From contig CATNEN010000003.1 in NCBI GenBank assembly GCA_950097015.1, positions 1,674,001-1,738,000 of the forward strand: 64,000 bases of DNA. The letters run 5' to 3'. The notes below the pieces were generated by a model. That model was not told the origin of the DNA. It ran no database searches and saw only the letters and a program-made list of their open reading frames with translations. Source of the stretch: Macrostomum hystrix (taxonomy: Eukaryota; Platyhelminthes; Macrostomidae). This document shows positions 12,501-24,321 of this stretch, in pieces (position 1 is the first letter of the stretch; the number at the start of each line of letters is the position of its first letter). The position numbers and the translations under genes were made by a program.

Positions 12501-15500
12501 AACAACTCAAACGCTTCTCTAACTACTCAAAGGCTTCTCTAACGACTCAAACGCTTCTCTAACGACTCAAACGCTTCTCTAACTACTCAAATGCTTCTCT
12601 AACGACTCAAAGGCTTCTCTAACGACTCAAACGCTTCTCTAACAACTCAAAGGCTTCTCTAACTACTCAAACGCTTCTCTAACAACTCAAAGGCTTCTCT
12701 AACGACTCAAACGCTTCTCTAACAACTCAAAGGCTTCTCTAACGACTCAAACGCTTCTCTAACGACTCAAACGCTTCTCTAACAACTCAAAGGCTTCTCT
12801 AACGACTCAAACGCTTCTCTAACGACTCAAACGCTTCTCTAACAACTCAAACGCTTCTCTAACTACTCAAAGGCTTCTCTAACAACTCAAAGGCTTCTCT
12901 AACGACTCAAACGCTTCTCTAACAACTCAAAGGCTTCTCTAACGACTCAAACGCTTCTCTAACGACTCAAACGCTTCTCTAACAACTCAAACGCTTCTCT
13001 AACGACTCAAACGCTTCTCTAACAACTCAAAGGCTTCTCTAACGACTCAAACGCTTCTCTAACAACTCAAACGCTTCTCTAACGACTCAAACGCTTCTCT
13101 AACTACTCAAAGGCTTCTCTAACAACTCAAAGGCTTCTCTAACAACTCAAACGCTTCTCTAACAACTCAAACGCTTCTCTAACGACTCAAACGCTTCTCT
13201 AACAACTCAAAGGCTTCTCTAACGACTCAAACGCTTCTCTAACGACTCAAACGCTTCTCTAACGACTGAAACGCTTCTCTAACAACTCAAAGGCTTCTCT
13301 AACGACTCAAACGCTTCTCTAACAACTCAAAGGCTTCTCTAACGACTCAAACGCTTCTCTAACGACTCAAACGCTTCTCTAACAACTCAAAGGCTTCTCT
13401 AACGACTCAAACGCTTCTCTAACGACTCAAACGCTTCTCTAACAACTCAAACGCTTCTCTAACAACTCAAAGGCTTCTCTAACAACTCAAAGGCTTCTCT
13501 AACGACTCAAACGCTTCTCTAACAACTCAAAGGCTTCTCTAACGACTCAAACGCTTCTCTAACAACTCAAAGGCTTCTCTAACAACTCAAACGCTTCTCT
13601 AACAACTCAAACGCTTCTCTAACGACTGAAACGCTTCGCTAACAACTCAAAGGCTTCTCTAACGACTCAAACGCTTCTCTAACAACTCAAAGGCTTCTCT
13701 AACAACTCAAACGCTTCTCTAACAACTCAAAGGCTTCTCTAACAACTCAAACGCTTCTCTAACGACTCAAACGCTTCTCTAACAACTCAAACGCTTCTCT
13801 AACGACTCAAACGCTTCTCTAACAACTCAAACGCTTCTCTAACGACTCAAACGCTTCTCTAACGACTCAAACGCTTCTCTAACGACTCAAACGCTTCTCT
13901 AACTACTCAAACGCTTCTCTAACGACTCAAACGCTTCTCTAACGACTCAAACGCTTCTCTAACAACTCAAAGGCTTCTCTAACGACTCAAACGCTTCTCT
14001 AACGACTCAAACGCTTCTCTAACGACTCAAACGCTTCTCTAACGACTCAAACGCTTCTCTAACGACTCAAACGCTTCTCTAACGACTCAAACGCTTCTCT
14101 AACGACTCAAACGCTTCTCTAACGACTCAAACGCTTCTCTAACTACTCAAATGCTTCTCTAACAACTCAAACGCTTCTCTAACTACTCAAAGGCTTCTCT
14201 AACGACTCAAACGCTTCTCTAACGACTCAAACGCTTCTCTAACTACTCAAATGCTTCTCTAACGACTCAAAGGCTTCTCTAACGACTCAAACGCTTCTCT
14301 AACAACTCAAAGGCTTCTCTAACTACTCAAACGCTTCTCTAACAACTCAAACGCTTCTCTAACGGCTCTTCAATGATATCGTCGTTTTGATATGTATTTT
14401 ATGTAAAACCGCCTATTAAAGGCGTTAAAGATATACTTTTAAAAGTGTCTGTCCGTTATAGAGGCAATGGAGTGATTGCAGAGTCATTGCTGAGGCGACG
14501 CTGAAGCAAAGTGACACATTCGCATCTAGAGTGACAATCAAGGGTGATACGATCATGATACGACTCCTAAAATGTGATTGGTTTTTTATAGTAATGCTTC
14601 TTAAAGTACAATCTGTGTTGTCAACGTTTCCAGGCGCACGCCTCCAATCCTGACGATCCTCCAAGTCACATGAATCCCACCAGACAGCCGAGACTTCCTG
14701 TGCACTCCGTCGGTGTGTCACTGTTCGGCTTCGGGGCCAGAGACGCAGCCAGGCATTTTATTGAGCGCTGGAATTTCGCTAGAAACGATTCCGTTAGAAT
14801 GGGTGAGTCAACGAGGATTCTATTAGGAAATTGTGATTCCATTATTCGCTGTCAATATTATTTCTTAACAATTTCTCCGTCTCCAGTGCGCAGTGCATTC
14901 AATGTATGCTCCAGCTACAAGTTGGCCGTTGAGTTTCTGAAAATTCCTCTGCTAGCTCCTCGCTGCTACGCCAAGCACGATCTGGAAGATTTCGAGACTC
15001 GAGTTGGTCGCCGTTTCTTCCTGCACCCGCTGAGCGACCTACTGTTGCACAATCCAGATGGCGATGAATCGTTCGCGAAGACCAACATCAACTTTCTACA
15101 CCTGAACCTTACCGAGCAGAACGGTGCTAGCGGCCGAGACGGACGCCGAAGCGACATCGTTAAAGACTACGAAGAGGACGCTAGAGGCCTTCGTCAGCTT
15201 CTGGCAACAGAAACTGCGGTTAAGCAACTGCAAGAGAAACAGTTTACAGTGGAGAATAAGAAATCAGAGCTGCTGGTGGAGGATGAGGTGAGTCTCTTGA
15301 TTTTGTTGCCAAGATTTGAGGCTTTTGTAAACTACATTCTGTATCCTAAATTTCATTTCTGCATCCTAGAGTTTATTCTGTATCTTAAAGTACATTCTCT
15401 GTATCCTAAAGTACATTTAGTATCCTAAAGTACTTTATGTACCCTAAAGTATATTCTGTATCCTAAAGTACATTTTGTATCCTAAAGTACATTATGTACC

Positions 15501-18500
15501 CTAAAGTACATAATGTATTCTAAAGTACATTCCGTATTCTAAAGTATATTCTCCAGCGGGTCTACTGTCATCAAATTATTTACCAGCGCCCGTAGCCAGA
15601 CCACCATCAAGCTTCAATTAAAAAATTGTTATAATTTTTTAGATTTAAAAGTACAAACGGAATCATGATTTGAAAACGCAGGAATTCGTCAACTGCATGG
15701 AACGCCTCGGTCAAGACCGCGGCCTGCACACATGCAAAGTGTCCCTGCTGAGATCGCTTGGTCGATGGTCTGGCGGTACTCAACGCTACGCGGAGGAGAA
15801 CAGTATCCTATTAGCCTATTACAATACCATTTCGCAGGCCAAGCGATTTGTTTACATTGAGAACGAGCTGTTCATTTCGCAGGGTCGCAATCGACCATTG
15901 GACGTGACTATTAAGAATAGGATTTCCTTTTATCTGTACAGGCGAATTATGCAGGTAAGAACTGATTTGGATTAAGCAAGTTTTAAGCAAGCAATAAAAC
16001 AAGCAAGCAAGCATTTAAACTCTCACATGGTCATAGCTTATAGCTCAATGGTCATAGCTCATGAAAGCGGTCATGTGATCAGGAAAATTATTATATAGCA
16101 ATTAAAGCGGTCATAGCATTATTAAGATAAATAGTCCAAATAGTCATTTTAATTAGACACTTGATGATGATAGTGAAAGGGTCGTAGTCATTTGATCGTG
16201 AAACTGGTCATGGGATCGTGAAACTGGTCATGGGATCGTGAAACTGGTCATTGGATCGTGAAACTGGTCATGGGATCGTGAAACTGGTCATTGGATCGTG
16301 AAACTGGTCATTGGATCGTGAAACTGGTCATTGGATCGTGAAACTGGTCATGGGATCGTGAAACTGGTCATAGGATCGTGAAACTTGTCATGGGATCGTG
16401 AAACTGGTCATTGGATCGTGAAACTGGTCATTGGATCGTGAAACTGGTCATGGGATCGTGAAACTGGTCATTGGATCGTGAAACTGGTCATGGGATCGTG
16501 AAACTGGTCATGGGATCGTGAAACTGATCATGCCATCGTGAAACTGGTCATTGGATCGTGAAACTGGTCATGGCATCGTGAAACTGGTCATGGGATCGTG
16601 AAACTGGTCATTGGATCGTGAAACTGGTCATTGGATCGTGAAACTGGTCATGGGATCGTGAAACTAGTCATGCCATCGTGAAACTGGTCATGGGATCGTG
16701 AAACTGGTCATGCCATCGTGAAACTGGTCATGGGATCGTGAAACTGGTCATTGGATCGTGAAACTGGTCATGGGATCGTGAAACTGGTCATTGGATCGTG
16801 AAACTGGTCATTGGATCGTGAAACTGGTCATGGGATCGTGAAACTGGTCATAGGATCGTGAAACTGGTCATGGGATCGTGAAACTGGTCATTGGATCGTG
16901 AAACTGGTCATTGGATCGTGAAACTGGTCATGGGATCGTGAAACTGGTCATTGGATCGTGAAACTGGTCATGGGATCGTGAAACTGGTCATGGGATCGTG
17001 AAACTGATCATGCCATCGTGAAACTGGTCATTGGATCGTGAAACTGGTCATGGCATCGTGAAACTGGTCATGGGATCGTGAAACTGGTCATTGGATCGTG
17101 AAACTGGTCATGGGATCGTGAAACTGGTCATGGGATCGTGAAACTGGTCATTGGATCGTGAAACTGGTCATTGGATCGTGAAACTGGTCATTGGATCTTG
17201 AAACTGGTCATGGGATCGTGAAACTGGTCATTGGATCGTGAAACCTGTCATGGGATCGTGAAACTGGTCATGGGATCGTGAAACTGGTCATGGGATCGTG
17301 AAACTGGTCATTGGATCTTGAAACTGGTCATGGGATCGTGAAACTGGTCATGCCATCGTGAAACTGGTCATTGGATCGTGAAATTGGTCATTGGATCGTG
17401 AAACTGGTCATGGGATCGTGAAACTGGTCATGCCATCGTGAAACTGGTCATTGGATCGTGAAACTGGTCATTGGCTGAGGAAGATATTTATGATATTTTA
17501 AAAGTGATCATTTAAAAAATTTTGAAATAGCATCTAAAGAGCAATAAAGTTATAAATATATATTATAGGAGTAATTACATGTGCAGATCGTCTTTCAGGC
17601 TAGAATAATACTACTATCAGCTTGCAAATCACAACGTCTTCTTTCTATGTAGGCCCGAAGCAAAAACGAATCATTCAAGGTGTACATCGTCATTCCACAA
17701 TTTCCAATACACGACGGCCAATTATTGAGTGAACTGCGGGGCGACTATACAAGCCGTAAGCAGATGCATTACATCTATCATACTATATTCCGTGGCGAGG
17801 ACTCGCTGGCGCATCGCCTACTCCAAAGGCACATTGCCCCGAAAGAATACCTGAGCGTTTGTTGTCTGCAGAAATTTGAACGCCTCCCAGACGGCTGGCT
17901 AGCTCAGGAGATCTACGTTCAGAGCAACTTGATCATCGCCGACGATAAAGTGGCGGTCATTGGCAGCGCCAGGATTGCCGACCATTCACTGCTCGGTTGG
18001 CGAAACACTGAACTCGCCATCCGTGTGGACGATACGGGATTTGTCCGAAGCCTGCGACTGGCTCTGTGGGGCGAACACCTGGACATTCTGCCTACCGACA
18101 GGGAGAGGCTTATCGCTGATCCTGGCGACATGCAAGCTTGGAAACTGTGGAATTCTCAGGCTATGAGTAATTCGGCCATCATGCAGGAGGTAGGACACTA
18201 ACCATTTCAACTGAATAGGATTAGCTGCCTCACTGAATAGGATTAGCCACCTCACTGAATAGGATTAGCTGCCTCACTGAATAGGATTAGCTACCTCATT
18301 GTATAGGATTAGCTGCCTCACTGAATAGGATTAGCCACCTCACTGAATAGGATTAGCTGCCTCACTGAATAGGATTAGCTGCCTCACTGAATAGGATTAG
18401 CTGCCTCACTGAATAGGATTAGCTGCCTCACTGAATAGGATTAGCTGCCTCACTGAATAGGATTAGCTGCCTCACTGAATAGGATTAGCTACCTCACTGA

Positions 18501-20408
18501 ATAGGATTGGCTGCCTCATTGTATAGGATTAGCTGCCTCACTGAATAGGATTAGCTGCCTCATTGTATAGGATTAGCTGCCTCACTGAATAGGATTAGCT
18601 ACCTCATTGTATAGGATTAGCTGCCTCACTGAATAGGATTAGCTGCCTCACTGAATAGGATTAGCTACCTCACTGAATAGGATTAGCTACCTCACTGAAT
18701 AGGATAAGCTACCTCACTGAATAGGATTAGGTACCTCACTGAATAGGATTAGCTACCTCACTGTATAGGATTAGCTGCCTCACTGAATAGGATTAGGTAC
18801 CTCACTGAATAGGATTAGCTGCCTCACTGAATAGGATTAGCTACCTCACTGAATAGGATTAGCTACCTCACTGAATAGGATTAGCTGCCTCACTGAATAG
18901 GATTAGCTGCCTCACTGAATAGGATTAGCTGCCTCACTGAATAGGATTAGCTGCCTCACTGAATAGGATTAGCTGCCTCACTGAATAGGATTAGCTGCCT
19001 CACTGAATAGGATTAGCTGCCTCACTGAATAGGATTAGCTGCCTCACTGAATAGGATTAGCTACCTCACTGAATAGGATTGGCTGCCTCATTGTATAGGA
19101 TTAGCTGCCTCACTGAATAGGATTAGCTGCCTCATTGTATAGGATTAGCTGCCTCACTGAATAGGATTAGCTACCTCATTGTATAGGATTAGCTGCCTCA
19201 CTGAATAGGATTAGCTGCCTCACTGAATAGGATTAGCCACCTCACTGAATAGGATTAGCTACCTCACTGAATAGGATAAGCTACCTCACTGAATAGGATT
19301 AGGTACCTCACTGAATAGGATTAGCTACCTCACTGTATAGGATTAGCTGCCTCACTGAATAGGATTAGGTACCTCACTGAATAGGATTAGCTGCCTCACT
19401 GAATAGGATTAGCTGCCTCACTGAATAGGATTAGCTGCCTCACTGAATAGGATTAGCTGCCTCACTAAATAGGATTAGCTACCTCACTGAATAGGATTAG
19501 CCACCTCACTGAATAGGATTAGCTGCCTCACTGAATTGGATTAGCTGGCTCACTGAATAGGATTAGCTGCCTCACTGAATAGGATTAGCTGCCTCACTGA
19601 ATAGGATTAGCCACCTCACTGAATAGGATTAGCTGCCTCACTGAATTGGATTAGCTGGCTCACTGAATAGGATTAGCTACCTCACTGAATAGGATTAGCT
19701 ACCTCACTGAATAGGATTAGCTGCCTCACTGAATAGGATTAGCTGCCTCATTGTATAGGATTAGCTGCCTCACTGAATAGGATTAGCTACCTCATTGTAT
19801 AGGATTAGCTGCCTCACTGAATAGGATTAGCTGCCTCATTGTATAGGATTAGCTGCCTCACTGAATAGGATTAGCTACCTCACTGAATAGGATTAGCTGG
19901 CTCACTGAATAGGATTAGCTGCCTCATTGAATAGGATTAGCTGCCTCATTGAATAGGATTAGCAACCACACTGTATAGGATTAGCAACCACACTGAATAG
20001 GAAGAGAGAACTAAATACGTTACTGATAGAGATAAGCTAGTCTATATGCGATTAGCTTATTCTATGAATGGATTTGGCTGTAAATCACATTCCATTGTCT
20101 CAGCATCCGAGCAAACCAATCAGCTCAATGAAATCTGGCAGGTGTTCCGCTCGTTGCCAAACAATTCTGCCTACACAATCGACCGCCTTCGCGACTTCTC
20201 TTCAGTAGCCTACCTGCGCAGGCGCGCGAAACTGTACGCCCCGAGTCGGGAAACCATGGCCCAGGGCCTTGAACGACTGTGCCAAGTCAAAGGCCATCTG
20301 GTGTTTTGCAGCGGCTGTTTCATGGAAGGCAGTCAACTGCTGAGAGTGCCGAACGTGGATCAAAAGTGGCGATCGTGGTTGTTCTGGCCGGATTTCGCTT
20401 TAGTTTGA
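564..20408 (+). CDS. PLD1-like: Phospholipase D-like protein (PX/PH class) with both HKD motifs mutated; 3' part of gene
   Basis: Exons: about 564-867 (start uncertain), 1193-1326, 1883-2116, 2542-2683, 3965-4316, 5299-5699, 6543-7040, 14634-14802, 14887-15287, 15682-15954, 17653-18189, about 20142-20408; all phases agree. PLD1/2 family enzymes hydrolyse phosphatidylcholine to phosphatidic acid at membranes. Family landmarks appear in order: LYFCHNEKLVVIDQ, GARDAARHFIERWNF, VYIENELFI, IYVQSNLIIADD, GSARIADHSLLG and the C-terminal VFRSLPNN block. The first HKD motif has Asn (1238-1240) where catalytic His is expected. The second has Gln (17920-17922) for His and Asn (17926-17928) for Lys. I infer a catalytically dead paralogue. 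The region between the HKD motifs holds about 540 low-similarity residues (exons 1883-7040), far longer than the PLD1 loop I know. PX and PH domains, if present, lie left of the window. An alternative last-exon acceptor at 20111 is possible. Confidence 0.87.
893..1130 (+). repeat. 20-bp minisatellite, second block
   Basis: Diverged copies of the same tgatctagaatcgtctcaa unit as at 1-370, on the other side of the exon ending at 867. The copies decay towards the right. Confidence 0.85.
1408..1712 (-). mobile_element. tRNA-derived SINE, family B
   Basis: Read on the minus strand it begins with a tRNA-like head: tggcagagcgg (A box), then gttcgattcc (B box) about 40 bases on, followed by a body that ends in gctgcgggtctagtgtcacc. 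Other copies lie at 48165-48480 (+) and 62415-62645 (-), with headless copies at 49577-49775 and 55950-56145. It sits in an intron of the PLD-like gene. Confidence 0.82.
2795..3740 (+). repeat. 16-bp minisatellite, forward orientation
   Basis: About 58 copies of tctcatctctcccgtg with scattered single-base variants (cctcat, cacgtg, ccagtg). It fills the intron upstream of exon 3965-4316. The reverse complement of the same unit fills the next intron. Long stop-free frames across it are a by-product of the repeat, not genes. Confidence 0.97.
4421..5226 (-). repeat. 16-bp minisatellite, reverse orientation
   Basis: About 50 copies of gagatgagacacggga, the exact reverse complement of the 2795-3740 unit, in the intron downstream of exon 3965-4316. 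The two arrays can base-pair in the same pre-mRNA. Confidence 0.97.
5961..6527 (+). repeat. 21-bp minisatellite
   Basis: About 27 copies of a 21-bp unit containing atgacctactctaatgat, preceded by degenerate atgacc-type copies from about 5755. It lies in the intron between exons 5299-5699 and 6543-7040. Because 21 is divisible by three it reads as an open frame, which I reject as coding. Confidence 0.96.
7081..14365 (+). repeat. 7.3 kb array of a 20-bp unit with higher-order structure
   Basis: About 364 copies of aacgactcaaacgcttctct in near-perfect 20-bp register. Position 4 alternates g/a/t and position 12 alternates c/g/t. Rare variants recur at fixed offsets. The tactcaaatg variant is at 10361, 10461, 12481, 12581, 14141 and 14241. 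The gactgaa variant is at 9481, 11141 and 13261, and again at 11501 and 13621. These offsets indicate duplicated blocks of 2120 and 1660 bp. The array fills one intron (7041-14633) of the PLD-like gene. Confidence 0.98.
15325..15555 (+). repeat. 19-bp minisatellite
   Basis: About a dozen diverged copies of tatcctaaagtacattctg in the PLD-like intron between exons 14887-15287 and 15682-15954. Confidence 0.85.
16190..17475 (+). repeat. 20-bp minisatellite
   Basis: About 64 copies of aaactggtcatgggatcgtg with variants ttggatcgtg and tgccatcgtg, in the PLD-like intron just before the exon carrying the second HKD motif. Multi-unit blocks repeat within it (for example the runs around 16500 and 16980). 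Confidence 0.97.
18205..20005 (+). repeat. 22-bp minisatellite
   Basis: About 81 copies of a 22-bp unit containing ctgcctcactgaataggat, in the last intron of the PLD-like gene. Variants (acctcattgtat, ggctgcctc) occur in repeated blocks, suggesting segmental duplication inside the array. Confidence 0.97.
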
Positions 20409-22950
20409 AAATTGTAATTCGCTACTAAAAACACTTTATAGCTTAAACTATGAAACCGAAGCGTACCAAACAGAAACTAAAAAAGATAGCGGCTATTTTG
20501 AATTAGTGCGAAACAAGCCTATTTATTCTAAGAAATCAATTATTAGATCTGATAATTTTGATGCCCAATTTTATGGCCCAAATCGCTTAATTCTAATACA
20601 GAAGTTGGTAATATTTAAATTAGTAGATTAAAAGCGTAGTTTAACAAGTACTGTTTTAAAAAAAAAAGAGTTTGAAATTTCCCCACCCTGAAACAGTTTT
20701 TGCCAGCGCCTGAATGCTTTGGGGGTGACTGATTGGTTGACAGACTAGTCGAGGGTGTCCTGTGGTTGAGCTACGCCTAATAGTTAGACTTGAACAGTGA
20801 AATTGGAGATATTCGCGTCAGGGTGTCCATAGTGGCCTAGTTACACCTGTTGTAGCTCTTGAAGGTCTAGATAGATAAGAGAGATAGATCTAGATAAAGG
20901 TCGGTGACCACCGAAGTCGGAGATGATGCAAGCACACTCGGGTGACATGCTGATAAAGTTTGAAGGTCTGGAAAGGCCGCACTGAGGCGCGGTGCAAATT
21001 CGTGTATGGGGTGTATGAAATACACTAGCTCTTATGGGAAAAATCGGACCTTCGGCCAGAAACATTGAATATCTCGACGGTCTGAAAAGCTGGCGACTTG
21101 TTTCTTGTTTCAGAAGATGCGCAACAAAAAGTTGGCCCGTGTTCTTGAGTTTCGTGTGCTTGCATTGTTCCGTTCGGGTGCAGCGAAAAAAATTGCCAGG
21201 GGGGAGGGAAATTTCCTTCCCCTTGGTAGTTCTACTGTTAATCTGCTACTGTACGAACGGTTTTTAAGTAGTGTTATACGATTCAGAAAAGAAAGATGCA
21301 AATATCTGACAATTTTGAGTCTTAGTAATAAAAAAGATACCGTTTAGTTTTATCAATTCACTTATTTGTCTTTCGAAATACTTGAAATATATGAATTGAT
21401 CAAAATGCAACGGAAGTGGCTCATGATCTGTTTCCTCAATATATGACTAGATGAAGCATTTAAAGCAGATTTGTTTCTATTTTTGTTTTAAACACGGGAA
21501 CTCAAGACCTCTCGATCAGATATTTAAGCTCTGGTCGCTGGGGCTCACAAGACACGAGAAGATAATGTAGAGATGAAGAAATCTGACAATATCTGGCATT
21601 TGGCACACTGTAATTACAGCTGGGCTCTCTAATCAAAATGCGAGATTATTCAGAAAGAATTAAGGAACAGGTAGAGGCGGAGAATTCCAGGACAATCTCT
21701 CGCTTCTCTAATTTCTATAATTGATGCCCGACGCAAAATGACGAGCTAAAAAAAAGTCGATTGGACAACGGAATCACGCATCAGTTCTTCGACAGTTCGA
21801 CATTTACCCCGATACCCAACGCATCTGACGAAGCTGCTATCTTTTTCATTGTTAATTTGCGAACAGGGTTTTAGCTATAGAAATCCCAGTTTCCCAGTGT
21901 GTGTAATTATGAATTTTGGCCCGAGGGGCTAGGCTGCATAGACCGTGTGACAAGACCGCGAGACGGCGGAGGGAGGGTAGGAGAGAGAGCGCAATGATTT
22001 CGAGGCGAGCTCTTACAAAATCAATAACTAGACTTGGGGGTTGCAGAATTGCATTCGATTGGACGGCGCGGTAGGGGGAGAGAGGGAGACATTTCTCGGG
22101 GTTGGGAAAGAGATTCCGCGAGCATCATATCCCGAGCTTCAAGGCTATATAATGTGAGTGGCAGCCTATCTAGGTTTATAGCCGACCAGACCGGACTTGT
22201 CCGGCCACCTCGAGACCACCTCCCGCGGCTTCTCCACCCTCCCCCATCCTTACTCCCTGATCCCCAAACTCTCGCTCACTGTGAGATCCGTTCAATTTCC
22301 CTCTCATCGAAGGCATGGCGTGTATATTCGATCTCGACGTCGACTCCTGAGCCATCGGGTCAGAGAGGGATGGGGAAAATAACTGTGCGCTCAGGCTGAA
22401 CTAGGAGAAGGGAGTGGAGAGTTTAGGGGGGAGAGAAGAGGCTGGAGGAGTTAATTAATTAGCGCGGGGGGGTTTGGGGGGGCCGCAGCAGTTTGAGAAG
22501 AAATGGGAAAATGGAGAAACAGAAAGGAGAAGCGGGGGAGAGAGAGAAAGTGAGAGCGGAGAAAGAGAGTGAATTACTCAAACTGGGTGGGTGGCTAGTA
22601 AAGCCGCATTTTTTTCTTTTCATCGGAGAATTGACACCGTTAGTCAGGTAATTCTAGAGCCACGGGCTCAAGCGCAGCTGATAGGTGAGGCAAAGTTTGA
22701 AGGAAAGATCGGCGGAGAAAGTTATTAAAGCAGGAACAAGACCGATAGAAACCGGCTGGCAGACATGAGATAGACCTAGGTACACAGCAATAATAACTTC
22801 TGACAAATTTGTTAAGACCAGCCGAACCAATACGTCAGGATCTACCCAACCAATTCCATCGAGATCTACCAAGCCGATTCGTCGAAACCTACAGAACCAA
22901 GTCGTCAAAGTCGACCAAACAAAGGCGTCAAGACAAACGGACTGACCAAG
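20409..22950. other. Intergenic region between PLD-like and homeobox genes
   Basis: AT-rich to about 21.9 kb, then G-rich and purine-rich (21950-22600). A tatataa box occurs near 22145. I see no coding exon I can support. Short open frames here lack conserved motifs or splice context. The right end is presumably 5' UTR or promoter of the homeobox gene. Confidence 0.5.
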
Positions 22951-24321
22951 ATGCAGCAGTCATCAAGGCCAGACGTCGCTGTCAAGTGTCACGGACACTC
23001 TTCGCCAAGTTCCAGCGAGAGGCGCAGCCGAACGAATTTCACAGCCGACCAGCTGGCTCAGCTAGAAGACGCCTTCAAGCGAACGCGATATCCGGATTCG
23101 ACAGATCGGGAAGAATTGGCTCGAGGATTAGGGCTGTCCGAGTCCAGAGTTCAGGTGTGTTTCGAATTCAATTTATTTGTTCCTTTATTTATCTAATTTA
23201 AAGCACTTAAAGAAGAATTAAATCTGGAAAAAAATTTCAAGGTGTGGTTTCAAAATCGCCGGGCCAAGAGTCGTCGAATTCGAAGTCAAGACGTCTCAAC
23301 TCAGGCCTGGTCCGAGGGCTGCTGCCAAAACGATTGCGGAGAAGGTACTGTACGCCCGGATGACTGCTTGAGTATTCTCAGGGAAAATTTATCAATTAGG
23401 ACTCGTACACCGAGTGGAGCTAATGGTTTTCACTTCGGGCATCTGACCCAATTTTTCCCCAAAAAGAAAGACAACGGGGTATTTCAAATACCCACTGCCT
23501 ACTTCACGAGAGCTCCCAAACCGAATGACCGATTTTCGGGAAAGTCCACCATATGGATCAACATTTTCCGACCTTTCCGCCTGTCTAACGAGAATCGTTA
23601 AATTTCTCGACGATGCCGACTATTCGTAATTCTTATGTTGTTCCAACGAATAGACCGGAAAATATTATATTGCGATTGGTTGAAAAGTTTTGGTAGATTA
23701 CTGGGAAAATTTGTGGGTGCCTGAAATACCCCGTGGTCTACCCCAGACCGTCGGATGGAAAAGCTGTACACGACCTGTGAGCAGCTTTCAATACTTTTTC
23801 AACTGAGCTACGTCTAGTTAGCTAGATCAATGCAATTGTATATTGCTCAATAAATTTATTCATTCATAAAACACCGATCTTGCTACTTCCCACATCGCGA
23901 TGCAGTAGTCAGAGTGGGACGCAGAGCAGGCAGTAAGAAGAGACGAACAATAGACAGCGGAAGTGCCACATCCACTAGCAATGCGCCAGACCTACAGCCA
24001 CAGCCGCCGCTGCTGCCGCCGCCGCCGCCGCCGCCCCAGCCACTACCGCCGGCGCCTCCATCATCGCTGCCGACGCTGTCCCTGACGTCGCTGCCCCCGC
24101 CGACAATGCTGTCGCAGTCCTCTTCAGACCTGCTGATGCAGCAAACCCTGGCAATAGGCAACTATTTGGCCATCTGTTCTCGCCTGGGCATTGTGCCGCG
24201 GATTCCGGCTCTGTTTCAACAGTTTTTCAGTCAATCATCAATTCAGAGTCCACATGTTGATGAACAGCAGAGTGACGCAACAGCACTGAGGACTCAGGAC
24301 AGCGAGTCAGCCTCGTCTTGA
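22951..24321 (+). CDS. Paired-type (PRD-class), Mix-like homeobox transcription factor
   Basis: Exons 22951-23154, 23242-23344 and 23906-24321 join in phase to about 240 residues. The homeodomain starts near residue 24 ([16 protein letters not shown]), continues with [19 protein letters not shown], and closes across intron 1 with [14 protein letters not shown]. Position 50 is Gln. The RTRYPD and [11 protein letters not shown] segments recall Mix/Mixl1 and invertebrate Mix-like proteins; this assignment is from memory. The intron inside the WFQNRR helix is typical of paired-type genes. The C-terminal exon has a long Pro run (24000-24060) and a Ser/Gln-rich tail. The start ATG has A at -3 (aagATG). 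An AATAAA lies near 24479. It would act in the nucleus as a DNA-binding regulator. Alternative: another divergent PRD-class subfamily. Confidence 0.88.

Noticed and set aside
7081-14365. Possible CRISPR-like array of regular short units
   Set aside because: There are no variable spacers; units are contiguous 20-bp copies, and the context is an intron of an animal gene.
20700-21010. Possible degenerate SINE (tggttgagctacgcctaat, gtggcctagttacacc)
   Set aside because: A-box-like words occur but no B box at proper spacing and no match to the SINE bodies elsewhere in the window.
22034-22399. 121-codon open frame upstream of the homeobox gene
   Set aside because: No conserved motif or splice link; low-complexity purine-rich DNA. 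More likely promoter or UTR.
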